64,000 nucleotides of DNA from JADCRZ01 sp037718865 (GTDB lineage: Bacteria > Bacteroidota > Bacteroidia > Chitinophagales > Chitinophagaceae). The stretch covers positions 1-64,000 of the forward strand of contig JBBJMP010000021.1 in assembly GCA_037718865.1 (NCBI GenBank). The letters are read 5' to 3'. The position numbers and the translations under genes are program-made. Shown here piece by piece: positions 24,743-33,550 of this stretch (its first letter is position 1; each line of letters starts with the position of its first letter). The notes beneath the pieces are model-generated. The model worked only from the letters and a program-made list of their open reading frames with translations. It had not been told where the DNA came from and made no database searches.

Positions 24743-25420
24743 ATGTTCGAATTATTGAATATTTCGTTAACGGATCTTTTAAACCCGGAGTTTTATATTA
24801 ATAACGGAGGCTTATGGGTGATCCTGTTTATCGTATTTGCGGAAACCGGGTTAATGGTTGGGTTTTTTCTACCTGGAGACAGTTTATTGTTTGTGGCAGG
24901 TATATACAGTAAAATGCTGGTGAATAGTATTTTGCCAGGAGGCTCGGGTAGCGACTTCATAGACCTGATGATTCTGTTTGTGTTGATTACCATTAGTGGC
25001 ATAATTGGAAATACGGTAGGCTACTGGTTTGGAAGAAAAAGCGGTCCTTTTCTTTTTGAAAGAAAGGATACTTTTTTCTTTAAACGGAAGTATTTATTTC
25101 AGGCCAAAGAATTTTATGACAAACATGGAGGACAGGCTATTGTTTTTGCACGATTTCTACCCATCATCCGCACCTTTGCCCCTATTATTGCCGGGATAGT
25201 TCAAATGGACCGGAAAAAATTTGTGTTTTATAATATTGTAGGTTGTATTTCATGGGTTTTTACTATGTTGATGGCAGGCCATTACCTGGAAAAATTATTT
25301 AGGGAAGAATTTAATTTCGACCTGAAAGAACATCTCGAACTGATTGTAATCGGTATAGTGCTGATAACGACCCTGCCTGTTTTGTACAAGTTATTTTCCG
25401 TTAAGAAGCCCGCGAAATAA
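24743..25420 (+). CDS. DedA-family membrane protein
   Basis: 225 residues, about five hydrophobic segments. The DedA/SNARE-associated pattern is clear: FAETGLMVGFFLPGDSLLF, ISGIIGNTVGYWFGRKSG and FARFLPIIRTFAPIIAGI with the conserved F-x-R and G residues. DedA proteins act in the inner membrane; members of the superfamily flip phospholipids or undecaprenyl phosphate, and which applies here is not known. The MFS gene follows 19 nt downstream, suggesting co-transcription. Confidence 0.92.
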   Translation: MFELLNISLTDLLNPEFYINNGGLWVILFIVFAETGLMVGFFLPGDSLLFVAGIYSKMLVNSILPGGSGSDFIDLMILFVLITISGIIGNTVGYWFGRKSGPFLFERKDTFFFKRKYLFQAKEFYDKHGGQAIVFARFLPIIRTFAPIIAGIVQMDRKKFVFYNIVGCISWVFTMLMAGHYLEKLFREEFNFDLKEHLELIVIGIVLITTLPVLYKLFSVKKPAK

Positions 25421-25439
25421 TATCTCCCTTACAAATTTC

Positions 25440-26669
25440 ATGAAAAAGTCTACCGTTTCTATATTCAGTGTTCCAGTATTTGTTGCAGCGCTGGGGTATT
25501 TTGTAGACATCTATGACCTATTGCTCTATACCATCGTCAGGGTGCCCAGCCTGCGTTCACTGGGACTGAACGATGCCCGGATCCGGGATGATGGGTTACG
25601 GATCATCAATATGCAGATGATCGGTTTACTCATCGGAGGGATCATCTGGGGAATGCTTGGGGATAAGAAAGGAAGATTAAGTGTGCTTTTCGGCTCCATC
25701 TTTCTCTATTCTGCGGCTAATTTTGCCAATGGCTTTGTACAGACGGTGGATCAGTATGCCTGGGCCAGATTTATTGCCGGACTGGGCCTGGCAGGGGAAT
25801 TGGGTGCAGGCATTACATTGATCAGTGAAATTTTACCGAAGGAAAAAAGAGGTGTCGGCACTTCACTTGTGGCCGGGATCGGATTGAGCGGTGCTGTCTT
25901 AGCTTATTTTATTTCACAGCAGTTTGATTGGCGCACCTGCTATTTTATTGGGGGAGGCCTAGGTATCGCCCTGCTTCTGCTTCGCATCAGTGTTGCGGAA
26001 TCGGGGATGTTTAAACACCTTAAAGAACAAAAAATAAGCAGGGGCGACTTCTCACAGTTCTTTACGAATGGCCCGAGGTTTAAAAAGTACCTGCTTAGTA
26101 TTTTGATCGGCCTGCCTACCTGGTATGTGATCGGGATACTGGTTTCGTTTTCCCGGGAATTTGGTAAAGCATTCGGGATAAAGGAAGAGATTGATCCCGG
26201 CAGGGCCATCATGTTTGCTTATGTAGGCATCTCTATAGGAGATATATTGGTCGGCTTACTTAGCCAGGTATTACAAAGCCGTAAAAAGGCACTGTTTGTG
26301 TTTTATGGACTAACCATTATATCGGTAGCCGTGTATTTCACGCAAACCGGTGGCAGTGCATCAGGTATGTATGCAATTTGTACAGCCCTGGGTTTTAGCA
26401 CTGGCTTCTGGGCCATTTTTGTAACTATGGGAGCAGAACAGTTTGGAACAAACTTACGTGCCACAGCAGCTACCACGATTCCAAATATGGTGCGGGGTTC
26501 TCTGCCGTTGATCGCATTACTCTTTAAAGACCTGTTACAGGTGAACTTGGGTTATACAATAATTGTCAGCGGCATGATCACCGGTGCCATTGTAATCGCC
26601 ATTACACTGGTAGCTGCCTGGTTTACGGAGGAAACGTTTACCAAAGATTTGGATTATCTGGAATTGTAA
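25440..26669 (+). CDS. MFS transporter
   Basis: 409 residues, 12 predicted helices. The loop 2-3 MFS motif appears as GMLGDKKGRLSVLFGS, and ARFIAGLGLAGELGAGITLISEILPKEKRG fits TM4-5 of the sugar/organic acid transporter group. The N-terminus reads VPVFVAALGYFVDIYDLLLYTIVR, where an Asp in TM1 suggests proton coupling. Substrate unknown. It follows DedA with 19 nt spacing. The stop codon is immediately followed by a heptad-periodic repeat arm. Confidence 0.88.
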   Translation: MKKSTVSIFSVPVFVAALGYFVDIYDLLLYTIVRVPSLRSLGLNDARIRDDGLRIINMQMIGLLIGGIIWGMLGDKKGRLSVLFGSIFLYSAANFANGFVQTVDQYAWARFIAGLGLAGELGAGITLISEILPKEKRGVGTSLVAGIGLSGAVLAYFISQQFDWRTCYFIGGGLGIALLLLRISVAESGMFKHLKEQKISRGDFSQFFTNGPRFKKYLLSILIGLPTWYVIGILVSFSREFGKAFGIKEEIDPGRAIMFAYVGISIGDILVGLLSQVLQSRKKALFVFYGLTIISVAVYFTQTGGSASGMYAICTALGFSTGFWAIFVTMGAEQFGTNLRATAATTIPNMVRGSLPLIALLFKDLLQVNLGYTIIVSGMITGAIVIAITLVAAWFTEETFTKDLDYLEL

Positions 26670-26670
26670 A

Positions 26671-26748
26671 ATGTGAAATGTGAGATGGGAGATGTGAATG
26701 ATCTTAATTACAGTTTTCATCTTACATTTAACATCTTGCATCTCACAT
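26671..26748. repeat. Heptad-periodic inverted repeat between MFS and GT9 genes
   Basis: Left arm (26671-26700): ATGTGAA, ATGTGAG, ATGGGAG, ATGTGAA, TG. Right arm (26718-26748): CATCTTA, CATTTAA, CATCTTG, CATCTCA, CAT. The arms pair as an imperfect stem of about 25 bp with a 17-nt core. The left arm starts 2 nt after the MFS stop, and the last heptad of the right arm supplies the AT of the GT9 start codon. Confidence 0.85.
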
Positions 26749-27811
26749 GAAATTTTTAATAATCAGATTCAGTTCCATAGGAGACATCGTATTAACCTCT
26801 CCGGTCATTCGCTGCCTGAAAAAACAAGCAGAGACAGCGGAGGTGCATTATTTAACCAGGTATTCTTTTCGGTATTTGGTAGAATCAAATCCCTATATAG
26901 ACAAATGCCACTACGTTCACGATGGCCTTGAGGAAATTATGGAAGATCTGAGAATGGAGAATTTCGATTATATTATCGACCTGCACCATAATATCCGCAG
27001 CCTTAAAGTGAAAAGGGCATTAACAAAGAGGGCATTTTCTTTCAATAAGCTGAACATTGAGAAATGGTTTTACACAAATTTGAAATTAAACCGCTTACCC
27101 AACGTTCATATTGTCGATCGATATATGAAAACCCTTGAAACTTTTAAGATAAAAAACGATGGTGCAGGTTTGGACTATTTTATACCAAAAGAAGATAGGG
27201 TCAAAGAAACCGATCTCCCTGCTTCACATCTTGCCGGATTTATCGGTGTAGTGATTGGCGCAGCCTTGAATACTAAAAAGTATCCTTTACATAAAATAGA
27301 ATCTTTCTGTAGGGAAATCGATCATCCAGTCATTTTATTAGGAGGTAAAGAAGATCAGGAAAATGGGAATAAGGTAGCTGCTGTAGATCCGGTTAAGATT
27401 TACAATGCCTGCGGGAAATTCCGGCTTAACGAATCGGCCGACCTGGTTAGACGTTCAAAGCTGGTCGTCACAAACGACACCGGCCTGATGCACATTGCTG
27501 CCGCATTCAAACGTCCGGTCATTTCATTATGGGGCAACACGGTGCCCGAATTTGGAATGTATCCGTATTATGGGGAGCGATACTTGTCCGCTTTAACTAA
27601 TGAACAGGGTGCATTCCCTGAAACAGCAGATCAACATAAACAACCTTATGAGATCCTAGAAGTACGTCATTTAAAATGCAGGCCCTGTTCGAAAATCGGC
27701 TATAATAAATGCCCGCTTGACCATTTTAACTGCATGGAAAAGATAGAGACGTCGTTGTTATTACAACGCGTTCAGGAACGCTTGCGCTTCCAGCGCGTTA
27801 CCAGCCGGTAA
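26747..27811 (+). CDS. Glycosyltransferase family 9 (heptosyltransferase-like)
   Basis: 354 residues, GT-B fold. N-terminal MKFLIIRFSSIGDIVLTSPVIRCL is the GT9 nucleotide-sugar/acceptor start; the C-terminal domain has VVTNDTGLMHIAAAFKRPVISLWGNT, the ADP-heptose binding pattern, then CRPCSKIGYNKCPLDHFNCM, a Cys-rich tail frequent in these enzymes. It probably adds a heptose or similar sugar to the lipopolysaccharide core at the inner membrane. The start codon lies in a periodic repeat arm, so its translation start could be affected by the hairpin. Confidence 0.9.
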   Translation: MKFLIIRFSSIGDIVLTSPVIRCLKKQAETAEVHYLTRYSFRYLVESNPYIDKCHYVHDGLEEIMEDLRMENFDYIIDLHHNIRSLKVKRALTKRAFSFNKLNIEKWFYTNLKLNRLPNVHIVDRYMKTLETFKIKNDGAGLDYFIPKEDRVKETDLPASHLAGFIGVVIGAALNTKKYPLHKIESFCREIDHPVILLGGKEDQENGNKVAAVDPVKIYNACGKFRLNESADLVRRSKLVVTNDTGLMHIAAAFKRPVISLWGNTVPEFGMYPYYGERYLSALTNEQGAFPETADQHKQPYEILEVRHLKCRPCSKIGYNKCPLDHFNCMEKIETSLLLQRVQERLRFQRVTSR

Positions 27812-27841
27812 AGATATTTGTCCACTTCCGTTTATGCAATG

Positions 27842-29557
27842 CTATTGAATGATTATTTTATGAAGCACATCAACACCGTAACCGCTACATTTTAGTATGT
27901 AAGTGCCTTTGGCAAGATCTGCAACGTCCATACTTACAAGGCCCGTTATCCGGTTAAGGTTTTTTGTTTTAACTATGCGCCCGTTCATATCTGCCAACAG
28001 GAGGTTTGTAAAGGGTTTATTAAGGCGGATGTTTACCATTCCGGTTGTGATGATAGTAGGATAAACGGAAACCGCATCAATACCGGGTTGGCCCCGTAAC
28101 GAGATGATGCCGGAGTACTCCGCCTGGCCGTTATTGTCCAGGATCTTTAACCGGTACCAGGCGTTTTCATTGGCCGGAACCGGATGATTATAACGGTAAG
28201 ATGCAGACGCAGAAGTGTTCGTTGCCATAACTATACCAATGTTTTGAAAGTTATTACCGTCAATGCTGGATTGCACTTCAAACTGTCGCAGGTTCTGTTC
28301 ACTGGTTGTTAGCCAGCTAATCTCGTGGAATCCATTTTTTTCAAGAACGGTGAATGAGCTAAATCGTACCGGCAATATACCCGAAACCACCACCTGCGAA
28401 ATAGTGCCTGCAGTAGCTGAAGCCGCATAAAGCTCGCCATTTTCGCCTTCACCGAAACCCGCAATGCCAGTAGGTAATCCGCTTTGCATACGGATGTTCC
28501 AGCCGCCGCTTCCGGTAGGTTTGATGAGCCATCCGTTGGTGGTATAAAAATCGATACAAATGTACCAGCCATACAAGTCGGGGTAGGCAGTGCCACGGTA
28601 AACAAAACCACCGGTGACTGATCTGCCTCCGTTTGCGTTCGTACGGTCATAGTCGAATATGGGAAATACATAATTGCCGGCTGCAAGGCAGCCACTATCT
28701 CTATAGGACAGATTTCCTTCATAGCAACGCCATCCATAATTAACCCCGCCCAAATTTCCCGCAGCACGGAAATTGATTTCTTCCCTGGCTGATTGTCCAA
28801 CATCTCCGATCCACATATCGTTTGTTAACCGGTCGAAGCTCCAGCGGAAGGGATTACGCAGGCCCAGGACCCAGATCTCATTTTTGATGTTATCATTGTT
28901 AGCAGCAAATGGATTGTCTGATGGAATTGTATAAAATGGTGGAGAGGTTGCAAAGTTATCTACGTTGATCCGGATCATTTTACCGAGTAAGGTGTCTCCG
29001 TTTTGCCCATTAAAATGAGGATCGCCCGCACCCCCGCCATCGCCCATGGAAAGGTATAAATGGCCATCAGATCCAAATAACATTTTACCACCATTATGGT
29101 TGCTGAATTCCCGATGCTGAACACTTAATAACACCTGTCCTCCAGCATCCGCTCTATTTGGGTCTGCGCTTACCCGGTACCGTGAAAGCGTAAGGTCGCC
29201 GTTCAGTGCCGTGTAGTAAATAAAGAAATATCCGTTGGTTTCGTAGCCTGGATGAAATGCCATGCTCAATAAGCCTCTTTCTCCGCCAAATGAAATGATC
29301 CCTGACACATCCAAAAAAACAGTATCGGTTAAAACGCCGCTTCTTATATATCTGATCCTGCCGCCCTGTTGTACAATAAAAATGCGATTTGTTCCATCGC
29401 CTGCATTTACCAGATCTACCGGGGCTGAAAGTCCTGAATAAAGCGTATTAAAAGCGATCACAGGAGTTTGGGAACGTAAGGAACTGGAAAAGGAAACGCA
29501 AAAGAGCAGGCTAATTGAAATAACAAACTTGTTTAAAGGCAGGTAGAAATATTTCAT
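27842..29557 (-). CDS. Secreted PQQ-dependent sugar dehydrogenase with T9SS sorting domain
   Basis: 571 residues. Signal peptide (FVISISLLFCVSFSSSLRSQ), then a six-bladed glucose/sorbosone dehydrogenase propeller (about 30-390): GDGTNRIFIVQQGGRIR, LLSMAFHP, NHNGGKMLFGSDGHLYLSMGDGGGAGDP (catalytic His and Ca2+ region), LRNPFRWSFD and IGDVGQSAREEIN. A Fn3-like segment follows (about 400-480), then a Por/T9SS type A C-terminal domain: YPTIITTGMVNIRL, LLLADMNGRIV and GTYILKCSG. The family oxidises aldoses using PQQ; export by the type IX system to the cell surface is inferred from the C-terminal domain. It converges on the GT9 gene. Confidence 0.92.
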   Translation of the reverse strand: MKYFYLPLNKFVISISLLFCVSFSSSLRSQTPVIAFNTLYSGLSAPVDLVNAGDGTNRIFIVQQGGRIRYIRSGVLTDTVFLDVSGIISFGGERGLLSMAFHPGYETNGYFFIYYTALNGDLTLSRYRVSADPNRADAGGQVLLSVQHREFSNHNGGKMLFGSDGHLYLSMGDGGGAGDPHFNGQNGDTLLGKMIRINVDNFATSPPFYTIPSDNPFAANNDNIKNEIWVLGLRNPFRWSFDRLTNDMWIGDVGQSAREEINFRAAGNLGGVNYGWRCYEGNLSYRDSGCLAAGNYVFPIFDYDRTNANGGRSVTGGFVYRGTAYPDLYGWYICIDFYTTNGWLIKPTGSGGWNIRMQSGLPTGIAGFGEGENGELYAASATAGTISQVVVSGILPVRFSSFTVLEKNGFHEISWLTTSEQNLRQFEVQSSIDGNNFQNIGIVMATNTSASASYRYNHPVPANENAWYRLKILDNNGQAEYSGIISLRGQPGIDAVSVYPTIITTGMVNIRLNKPFTNLLLADMNGRIVKTKNLNRITGLVSMDVADLAKGTYILKCSGYGVDVLHKIIIQ

Positions 29558-29661
29558 CTTATTGGATTTAAGTAATTTATTTGTTCGTCAAAAAACTGGA
29601 ATAATTAGAGTTATATTGGCATGATTATTACTTGTACCAATTTACATTAAAAGCATTAATT

Positions 29662-30156
29662 ATGTTCTCAAAAAAATTATTCTCAGCAGATATAATCGTA
29701 TTTATCTGCCTTTCCCTTGTTTTAAGCGCCTGTGGGCCTAACGATCAAAAAGTATCGGAAAATGTAAAATCGAGTATTAGTGTTCTGGACCCTAATATTC
29801 AGGTAAATGTAACTGGTGGAGTAGTAACCTTAAGTGGCGAAGCAAAGGATGAAACTACAAAGAATGCGGCTGAGAATGCCGTTAAGGAGATTAAAGGGGT
29901 TAAAAGCGTAGTTAATAATATTTCGGTCAGGAGAGAGGAAGTTGTGCCTCCCGTTACTATAAATGCCGATGATATGATAAGGAAATCGGTAGATTCCTCC
30001 TTTTCAGCCAAAAATATAAGAGGAGTAAATGTTTCCGTCACCAATGGTGAAGTGACATTAACCGGTGATGTAAAAAGAGCTGACCTGGCCAAGGTAATGC
30101 AGGCGGCAAATGAATCCAAGCCTAAAAGGGTGGTTAACCAGCTAACCATTAAGTAA
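29662..30156 (+). CDS. BON-domain lipoprotein
   Basis: 164 residues from ATG 29662 (MFSKKLFSADIIVF). Lipoprotein signal with lipobox LSAC, then two BON domains: about residues 30-90 (VKSSISVLDPNIQVNVTGGV, TLSGEAKDE, VKGVKSVVNNI) and about 100-164 (KSVDSSFSAKNIRGVNVSV, VTLTGDVKR, VVNQLTIK). BON domains bind phospholipid surfaces or proteins, and periplasmic members (OsmY-like, DolP) support envelope integrity. It lies 41 nt before a BON-LysM gene, probably the same transcript. Confidence 0.9.
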   Translation: MFSKKLFSADIIVFICLSLVLSACGPNDQKVSENVKSSISVLDPNIQVNVTGGVVTLSGEAKDETTKNAAENAVKEIKGVKSVVNNISVRREEVVPPVTINADDMIRKSVDSSFSAKNIRGVNVSVTNGEVTLTGDVKRADLAKVMQAANESKPKRVVNQLTIK

Positions 30157-30197
30157 TTCTTATACTAACTTTTTTAAGCAATTTAAATTCAACTGAT

Positions 30198-30569
30198 ATG
30201 GCTTTACAGGAAAAATACAGGCAGCTAATAGACGCTGCTTACACAAACGGTGTTTCAAACCTTAGTGTTAAAGAACAAAATAACGTATTGTATATAAACG
30301 GAAGTGCAACTGGCGCCGTAAAAGATAAACTTTGGTCCATATATAATTCGATTGATCCTGACATGCGATCCGCAGACGTAGTGATGAATATAGAAGCTGA
30401 TGCTTCTTCAGCGGAAACTTATACGGTTGTTTCAGGCGATAGCCTGAGCAAGATAGCAAAACGTTATCCCGGCATGACCTGGAATGATATATTTAAAGCA
30501 AACCAGGATCAATTATCAGATCCGGATAAGATTTTTCCGGGTCAGGTTTTAAATATCCCGAAAGGGTAG
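30198..30569 (+). CDS. BON-LysM protein (Kbp/YgaU-like)
   Basis: 123 residues, no signal peptide. The N-terminal 70 residues form a BON-like domain (VSNLSVKEQNNVLYINGSATG); the C-terminal 48 residues are one LysM domain (YTVVSGDSLSKIAKRYPG, WNDIFKANQDQL, IFPGQVLNIPKG). The architecture and size match E. coli Kbp (YgaU), a cytoplasmic potassium-binding protein; a K+-sensing role is inference from that architecture. It sits 41 nt after the BON lipoprotein, so both BON proteins may belong to one envelope/osmotic stress unit. Confidence 0.88.
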   Translation: MALQEKYRQLIDAAYTNGVSNLSVKEQNNVLYINGSATGAVKDKLWSIYNSIDPDMRSADVVMNIEADASSAETYTVVSGDSLSKIAKRYPGMTWNDIFKANQDQLSDPDKIFPGQVLNIPKG

Positions 30570-30597
30570 GGAGAGGTTGGCGATCAGGTCTTTTTTA

Positions 30598-30690
30598 GCC
30601 ACAGGGGTCACTAAGTAATACACGAAGAGGAATGCAAGAGCCACTCCTCTTTGCGTTTCTCTTCGTGCTATTTCCGTGTTGTTTGTGGTC
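30598..30690. repeat. Imperfect intergenic inverted repeat interrupted downstream by the IS
   Basis: GCCACAGGGGTCAC...ACACGAAGAGG (30598-30630) faces CCTCTTTGCG...TCTTCGTG...TTTGTGGTC (30646-30690), pairing in about two thirds of positions over a 31-nt arm. It shares the word CACGAAGA/TTTGTGG with the element at 57568-57664. The IS target lies 5 nt beyond the right arm. Confidence 0.65.
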
Positions 30691-30700
30691 AAATCACGGA

Positions 30701-32337
30701 GGGTCTCCCTGAAAAGCTGGAATACTTATCCACAAAGGGTTCCAGGATGTGTATAGCTGTAAAAAAGCCCCACAATGGCATAAAAGATGCGCAAAGTGAG
30801 GCAGGAAAAAACATACAGCAAATGTACCGCAATCTTTTATTTGAACTTTCGCCTTCCTTGCTTGATCAAAGATTTTTACTAACAGATTTTGGGAAGTTAT
30901 ATCAGTCAATACCTTTTGCGGAGTTATCCAAACTTGTACCTGCTCCTGCGGGCCAGTTAAGTGGCAAAGGTTGCAAGAGTTGGCTTAGTGTAGAAGGAGG
31001 GATTGCTCTGCTGATAGCCAAACACTATCTTCAGGTCAGTGATGCGATGTTAATAGAACGGCTTAACACGGACTGGTCGCTTCAATTATTTTGTGGTATC
31101 CGTCTGGTTGCAGATGAAAAAATCAAGGATGATGACTTGGCCGGGCGTTGGAGAAGTTACCTGGGAAAGCATTTGAATATTGATAAATGGCAGGTTCACT
31201 TGGCATCGGCATGGAAAGTGAATATGGAACAAACCCATGTTGGGTTGACAGATGCTACGTGTTATGAGAGTTACATCACTTATCCTACGGATTCCAAGCT
31301 GATATGGAAGTGTTGTAATGAAGTCTTTACATTAGCAGGTCAACTTCGCAAAAAGTTAAAGCTACGCCGTAGCCGAAGCAACCATGATAAATTCAAGAGC
31401 ATGTATTTGTCCTATGCTAAGCTTAAAAAGAAAAGCAAACGCAAAAACAAAAAGTTGTGCAGGAGTATGCTTAAATACCTGGACCGGTTGCTCAAGAGCA
31501 CCACAAATTTGTTATCAAAACCATCGGTGCGCCGCAAGGTGCATCGTCTCTCTACGATAGAGAAGATCAAGCAACAGCAATGGAGTCTTTACTTTGGCAA
31601 GGAAAGCAAAATACCAGACCGCATCGTATCGGTGCATAAGCCCTATATACGCCCTATCGTCCGGGGTAAGGAAACCAAACCGGTAGAATTTGGAGCCAAG
31701 GTGAACAAAGTTCAGATCGACGGGATCAACTTCATAGAACACATAAGCTTTGATGCTTTTAATGAGGGCATCCGCCTACGGCAGGCCACCGAACTTCAAA
31801 AAAGATATTTTGGCAAATGCTCCCAGATAGGTGCTGATGCCATTTATGCCACTAATGCCAACAGAAAATACTGCACCGAAAATAACATAGCCACCAGTTT
31901 TGTAGCCAAAGGCAAACAGGGAAAAGACCAGGAACAGAAATCCCTGATGCGCTCTATATTAGGAAAAATTCGCAGTACCTGGTTGGAGGGAAGTTTTGGT
32001 AATGAAAAGAATCATTACTTGCTGGGTAAAATAAAAGCCAGAACGCAACCTACAGAAGTTGCATGGATCTTCTTTGGCATTCTCACCAGCAATGCAGTGA
32101 CAATTACCAAGCGACGAACGAAAGCATCATCGGGTAAAAAAGCTGCCTAAATGAATCAAACCAGTATGACGACAGTTAAGACAAGTAACTGAAAGGGGAA
32201 GTTACGCCAATGAGTAATCGAAACGAAGCCAAATTACCAAAAAACATCACTTCAACAATAAAACGTCAAAAAAAGTGAATAATGAATATTATTTTTATAT
32301 AATATGTATTGGTATTTTGACATTTTCAGGGAGACCC
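30701..32337 (+). mobile_element. Complete insertion sequence, 1637 bp, with 15-bp terminal repeats and 6-bp target duplication
   Basis: The left end GGGTCTCCCTGAAAA (30701-30715) and right end TTTTCAGGGAGACCC (32323-32337) are perfect 15-bp inverted repeats. CACGGA occurs directly outside both ends (30695-30700 and 32338-32343), a 6-bp target-site duplication. One intact DDE transposase gene fills most of it; 170 nt after the gene are noncoding. Perfect ends, intact gene and unchanged duplication indicate a recent insertion. The family is probably in the IS5/IS1182-related DDE group; I cannot assign it more exactly. Confidence 0.95.
30747..32150 (+). CDS. DDE transposase of the IS
   Basis: 467 residues from ATG 30747 (MCIAVKKPHNG); an in-frame TTG at 30651 lies outside the IS left end, so it cannot be the native start, and ATG 30822 (MYRNLLFELS) is an alternative. 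The N-terminal DUF772-like domain (LSVEGGIALLIAKHYLQVSDAMLIERL, LQLFCGIRL) is followed by the RNase-H-like domain with first Asp in VGLTDATCYES (Asp169), second in QIGADAIYAT (Asp364) and Glu in WLEGSFGNEKNHY (about 414). A Lys/Arg-rich insertion (about 190-260) between the first and second Asp may bind DNA. No frameshift or stop is seen, so it should be active. Confidence 0.93.
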   Translation: MCIAVKKPHNGIKDAQSEAGKNIQQMYRNLLFELSPSLLDQRFLLTDFGKLYQSIPFAELSKLVPAPAGQLSGKGCKSWLSVEGGIALLIAKHYLQVSDAMLIERLNTDWSLQLFCGIRLVADEKIKDDDLAGRWRSYLGKHLNIDKWQVHLASAWKVNMEQTHVGLTDATCYESYITYPTDSKLIWKCCNEVFTLAGQLRKKLKLRRSRSNHDKFKSMYLSYAKLKKKSKRKNKKLCRSMLKYLDRLLKSTTNLLSKPSVRRKVHRLSTIEKIKQQQWSLYFGKESKIPDRIVSVHKPYIRPIVRGKETKPVEFGAKVNKVQIDGINFIEHISFDAFNEGIRLRQATELQKRYFGKCSQIGADAIYATNANRKYCTENNIATSFVAKGKQGKDQEQKSLMRSILGKIRSTWLEGSFGNEKNHYLLGKIKARTQPTEVAWIFFGILTSNAVTITKRRTKASSGKKAA

Positions 32338-32392
32338 CACGGAAACTTAAATGATACTTCTTAGTTTTCCATTTTAGTTTCCATTCGCAACA

Positions 32393-33322
32393 TCACAAAG
32401 TAGCCAAAACATCATTCATGCTCCTAACCGCCTCTGCGCTCTTGTCAAAAGCGCTTTTTTCTTCTTCGTTCAGTCCAAAGTCAAGTATTTTTTCCCATCC
32501 GTTCCTGCCAATGGTAACTGGAACGCCCAGGCAAATATTGTTTTGACCATATTCTCCGTCGAGGGAAACACAGGAGGTAAACAGCTTTTTTTCATCCCGG
32601 ACAATGCTTTCAACCAGCGCAGCGCCTGCAGCTCCGGGAGCATACCAGGCAGAGGTGCCGATCAGTTTGGTGAGTGTGGCTCCTCCTACCATTGTATCTG
32701 CAACAATCTTTTTCTGTTGCTCTTCACTCAAAAAGTTTGTTACGGGAACGCTGTTCCAGGTAGCAAATCTGATCAGCGGGATCATGGTAGTGTCGCCATG
32801 GCCACCTATGACTACAGCATTCAGGTCGTTTGGTGAGCAATTCAGGGCAAGGCTCAGGTAGCATTTAAACCGGGCACTGTCCAGTATTCCGCCCATGCCG
32901 ATAATTTTCTTTTTAGGAAGGCCGCTGCCCTGTAATGTCAGGTAAGTCATGGTGTCCATGGGATTACTGATGACGATTATAATTGTATCGGGAGAATGCT
33001 TAAGTATATTTTCAGTAACGCCTTTCACTATACCCGCGTTTGTGCCAATGAGTTCTTCGCGGGTCATGCCAGGTTTACGTGGAAGTCCGGAAGTGATTAC
33101 AACCACATCGCTACCCGCCGTTTTTGAGTAATCGTTTGTGCTGCCTGTAATCCTGGTGTCAAACCCAAGCAATGTTGCCGTCTGGGTCATATCAAGAGCC
33201 TTTCCTTCTGCCAGACCTTCCTTAATATCCAGCAAAACCAGTTCTTCGACCAGTTCTTTACGGGCAATGTTGTCGGCACAGGTAGCTCCAACGGCTCCGG
33301 CCCCCACTACAGTTACTTTCAT
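32393..33322 (-). CDS. mdh: Malate dehydrogenase (LDH-like type)
   Basis: 309 residues from ATG 33322 (MKVTVVGAGAVGATCADNIAR, the NAD-binding Rossmann GxGxxG); the longer frame to 33358 is not needed. Substrate residues: Arg pair in SGLPRKPGMTREEL, ISNPMDTMTYL, catalytic VVIGGHGDTTMIPL with the active-site His. The Arg (not Gln) in the PRKPGM loop marks malate over lactate specificity. It oxidises malate to oxaloacetate with NAD+ in the TCA cycle. It lies just beyond the IS right end, and transcription runs toward the IS. Confidence 0.95.
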   Translation of the reverse strand: MKVTVVGAGAVGATCADNIARKELVEELVLLDIKEGLAEGKALDMTQTATLLGFDTRITGSTNDYSKTAGSDVVVITSGLPRKPGMTREELIGTNAGIVKGVTENILKHSPDTIIIVISNPMDTMTYLTLQGSGLPKKKIIGMGGILDSARFKCYLSLALNCSPNDLNAVVIGGHGDTTMIPLIRFATWNSVPVTNFLSEEQQKKIVADTMVGGATLTKLIGTSAWYAPGAAGAALVESIVRDEKKLFTSCVSLDGEYGQNNICLGVPVTIGRNGWEKILDFGLNEEEKSAFDKSAEAVRSMNDVLATL

Positions 33323-33550
33323 TATTAATAATTTAAATTTTATGGCCTGTCTAAACAACCGGGCTTGTCTGTCGCGGCCGAATGGTTTATAGAGATGATG
33401 ACTATGTTTCCCGGCAACAAGCTATTTGTAGTTGATACAAACAGTCTGGCCATGCCAAATTTAATTAAAGATAGGGGTGGGAAAGGAGAGAATCAAAAAT
33501 TCGGTGATATTAAACTCCTTATTTTTAGGTGCGGGAACGGTGTCATTTGG

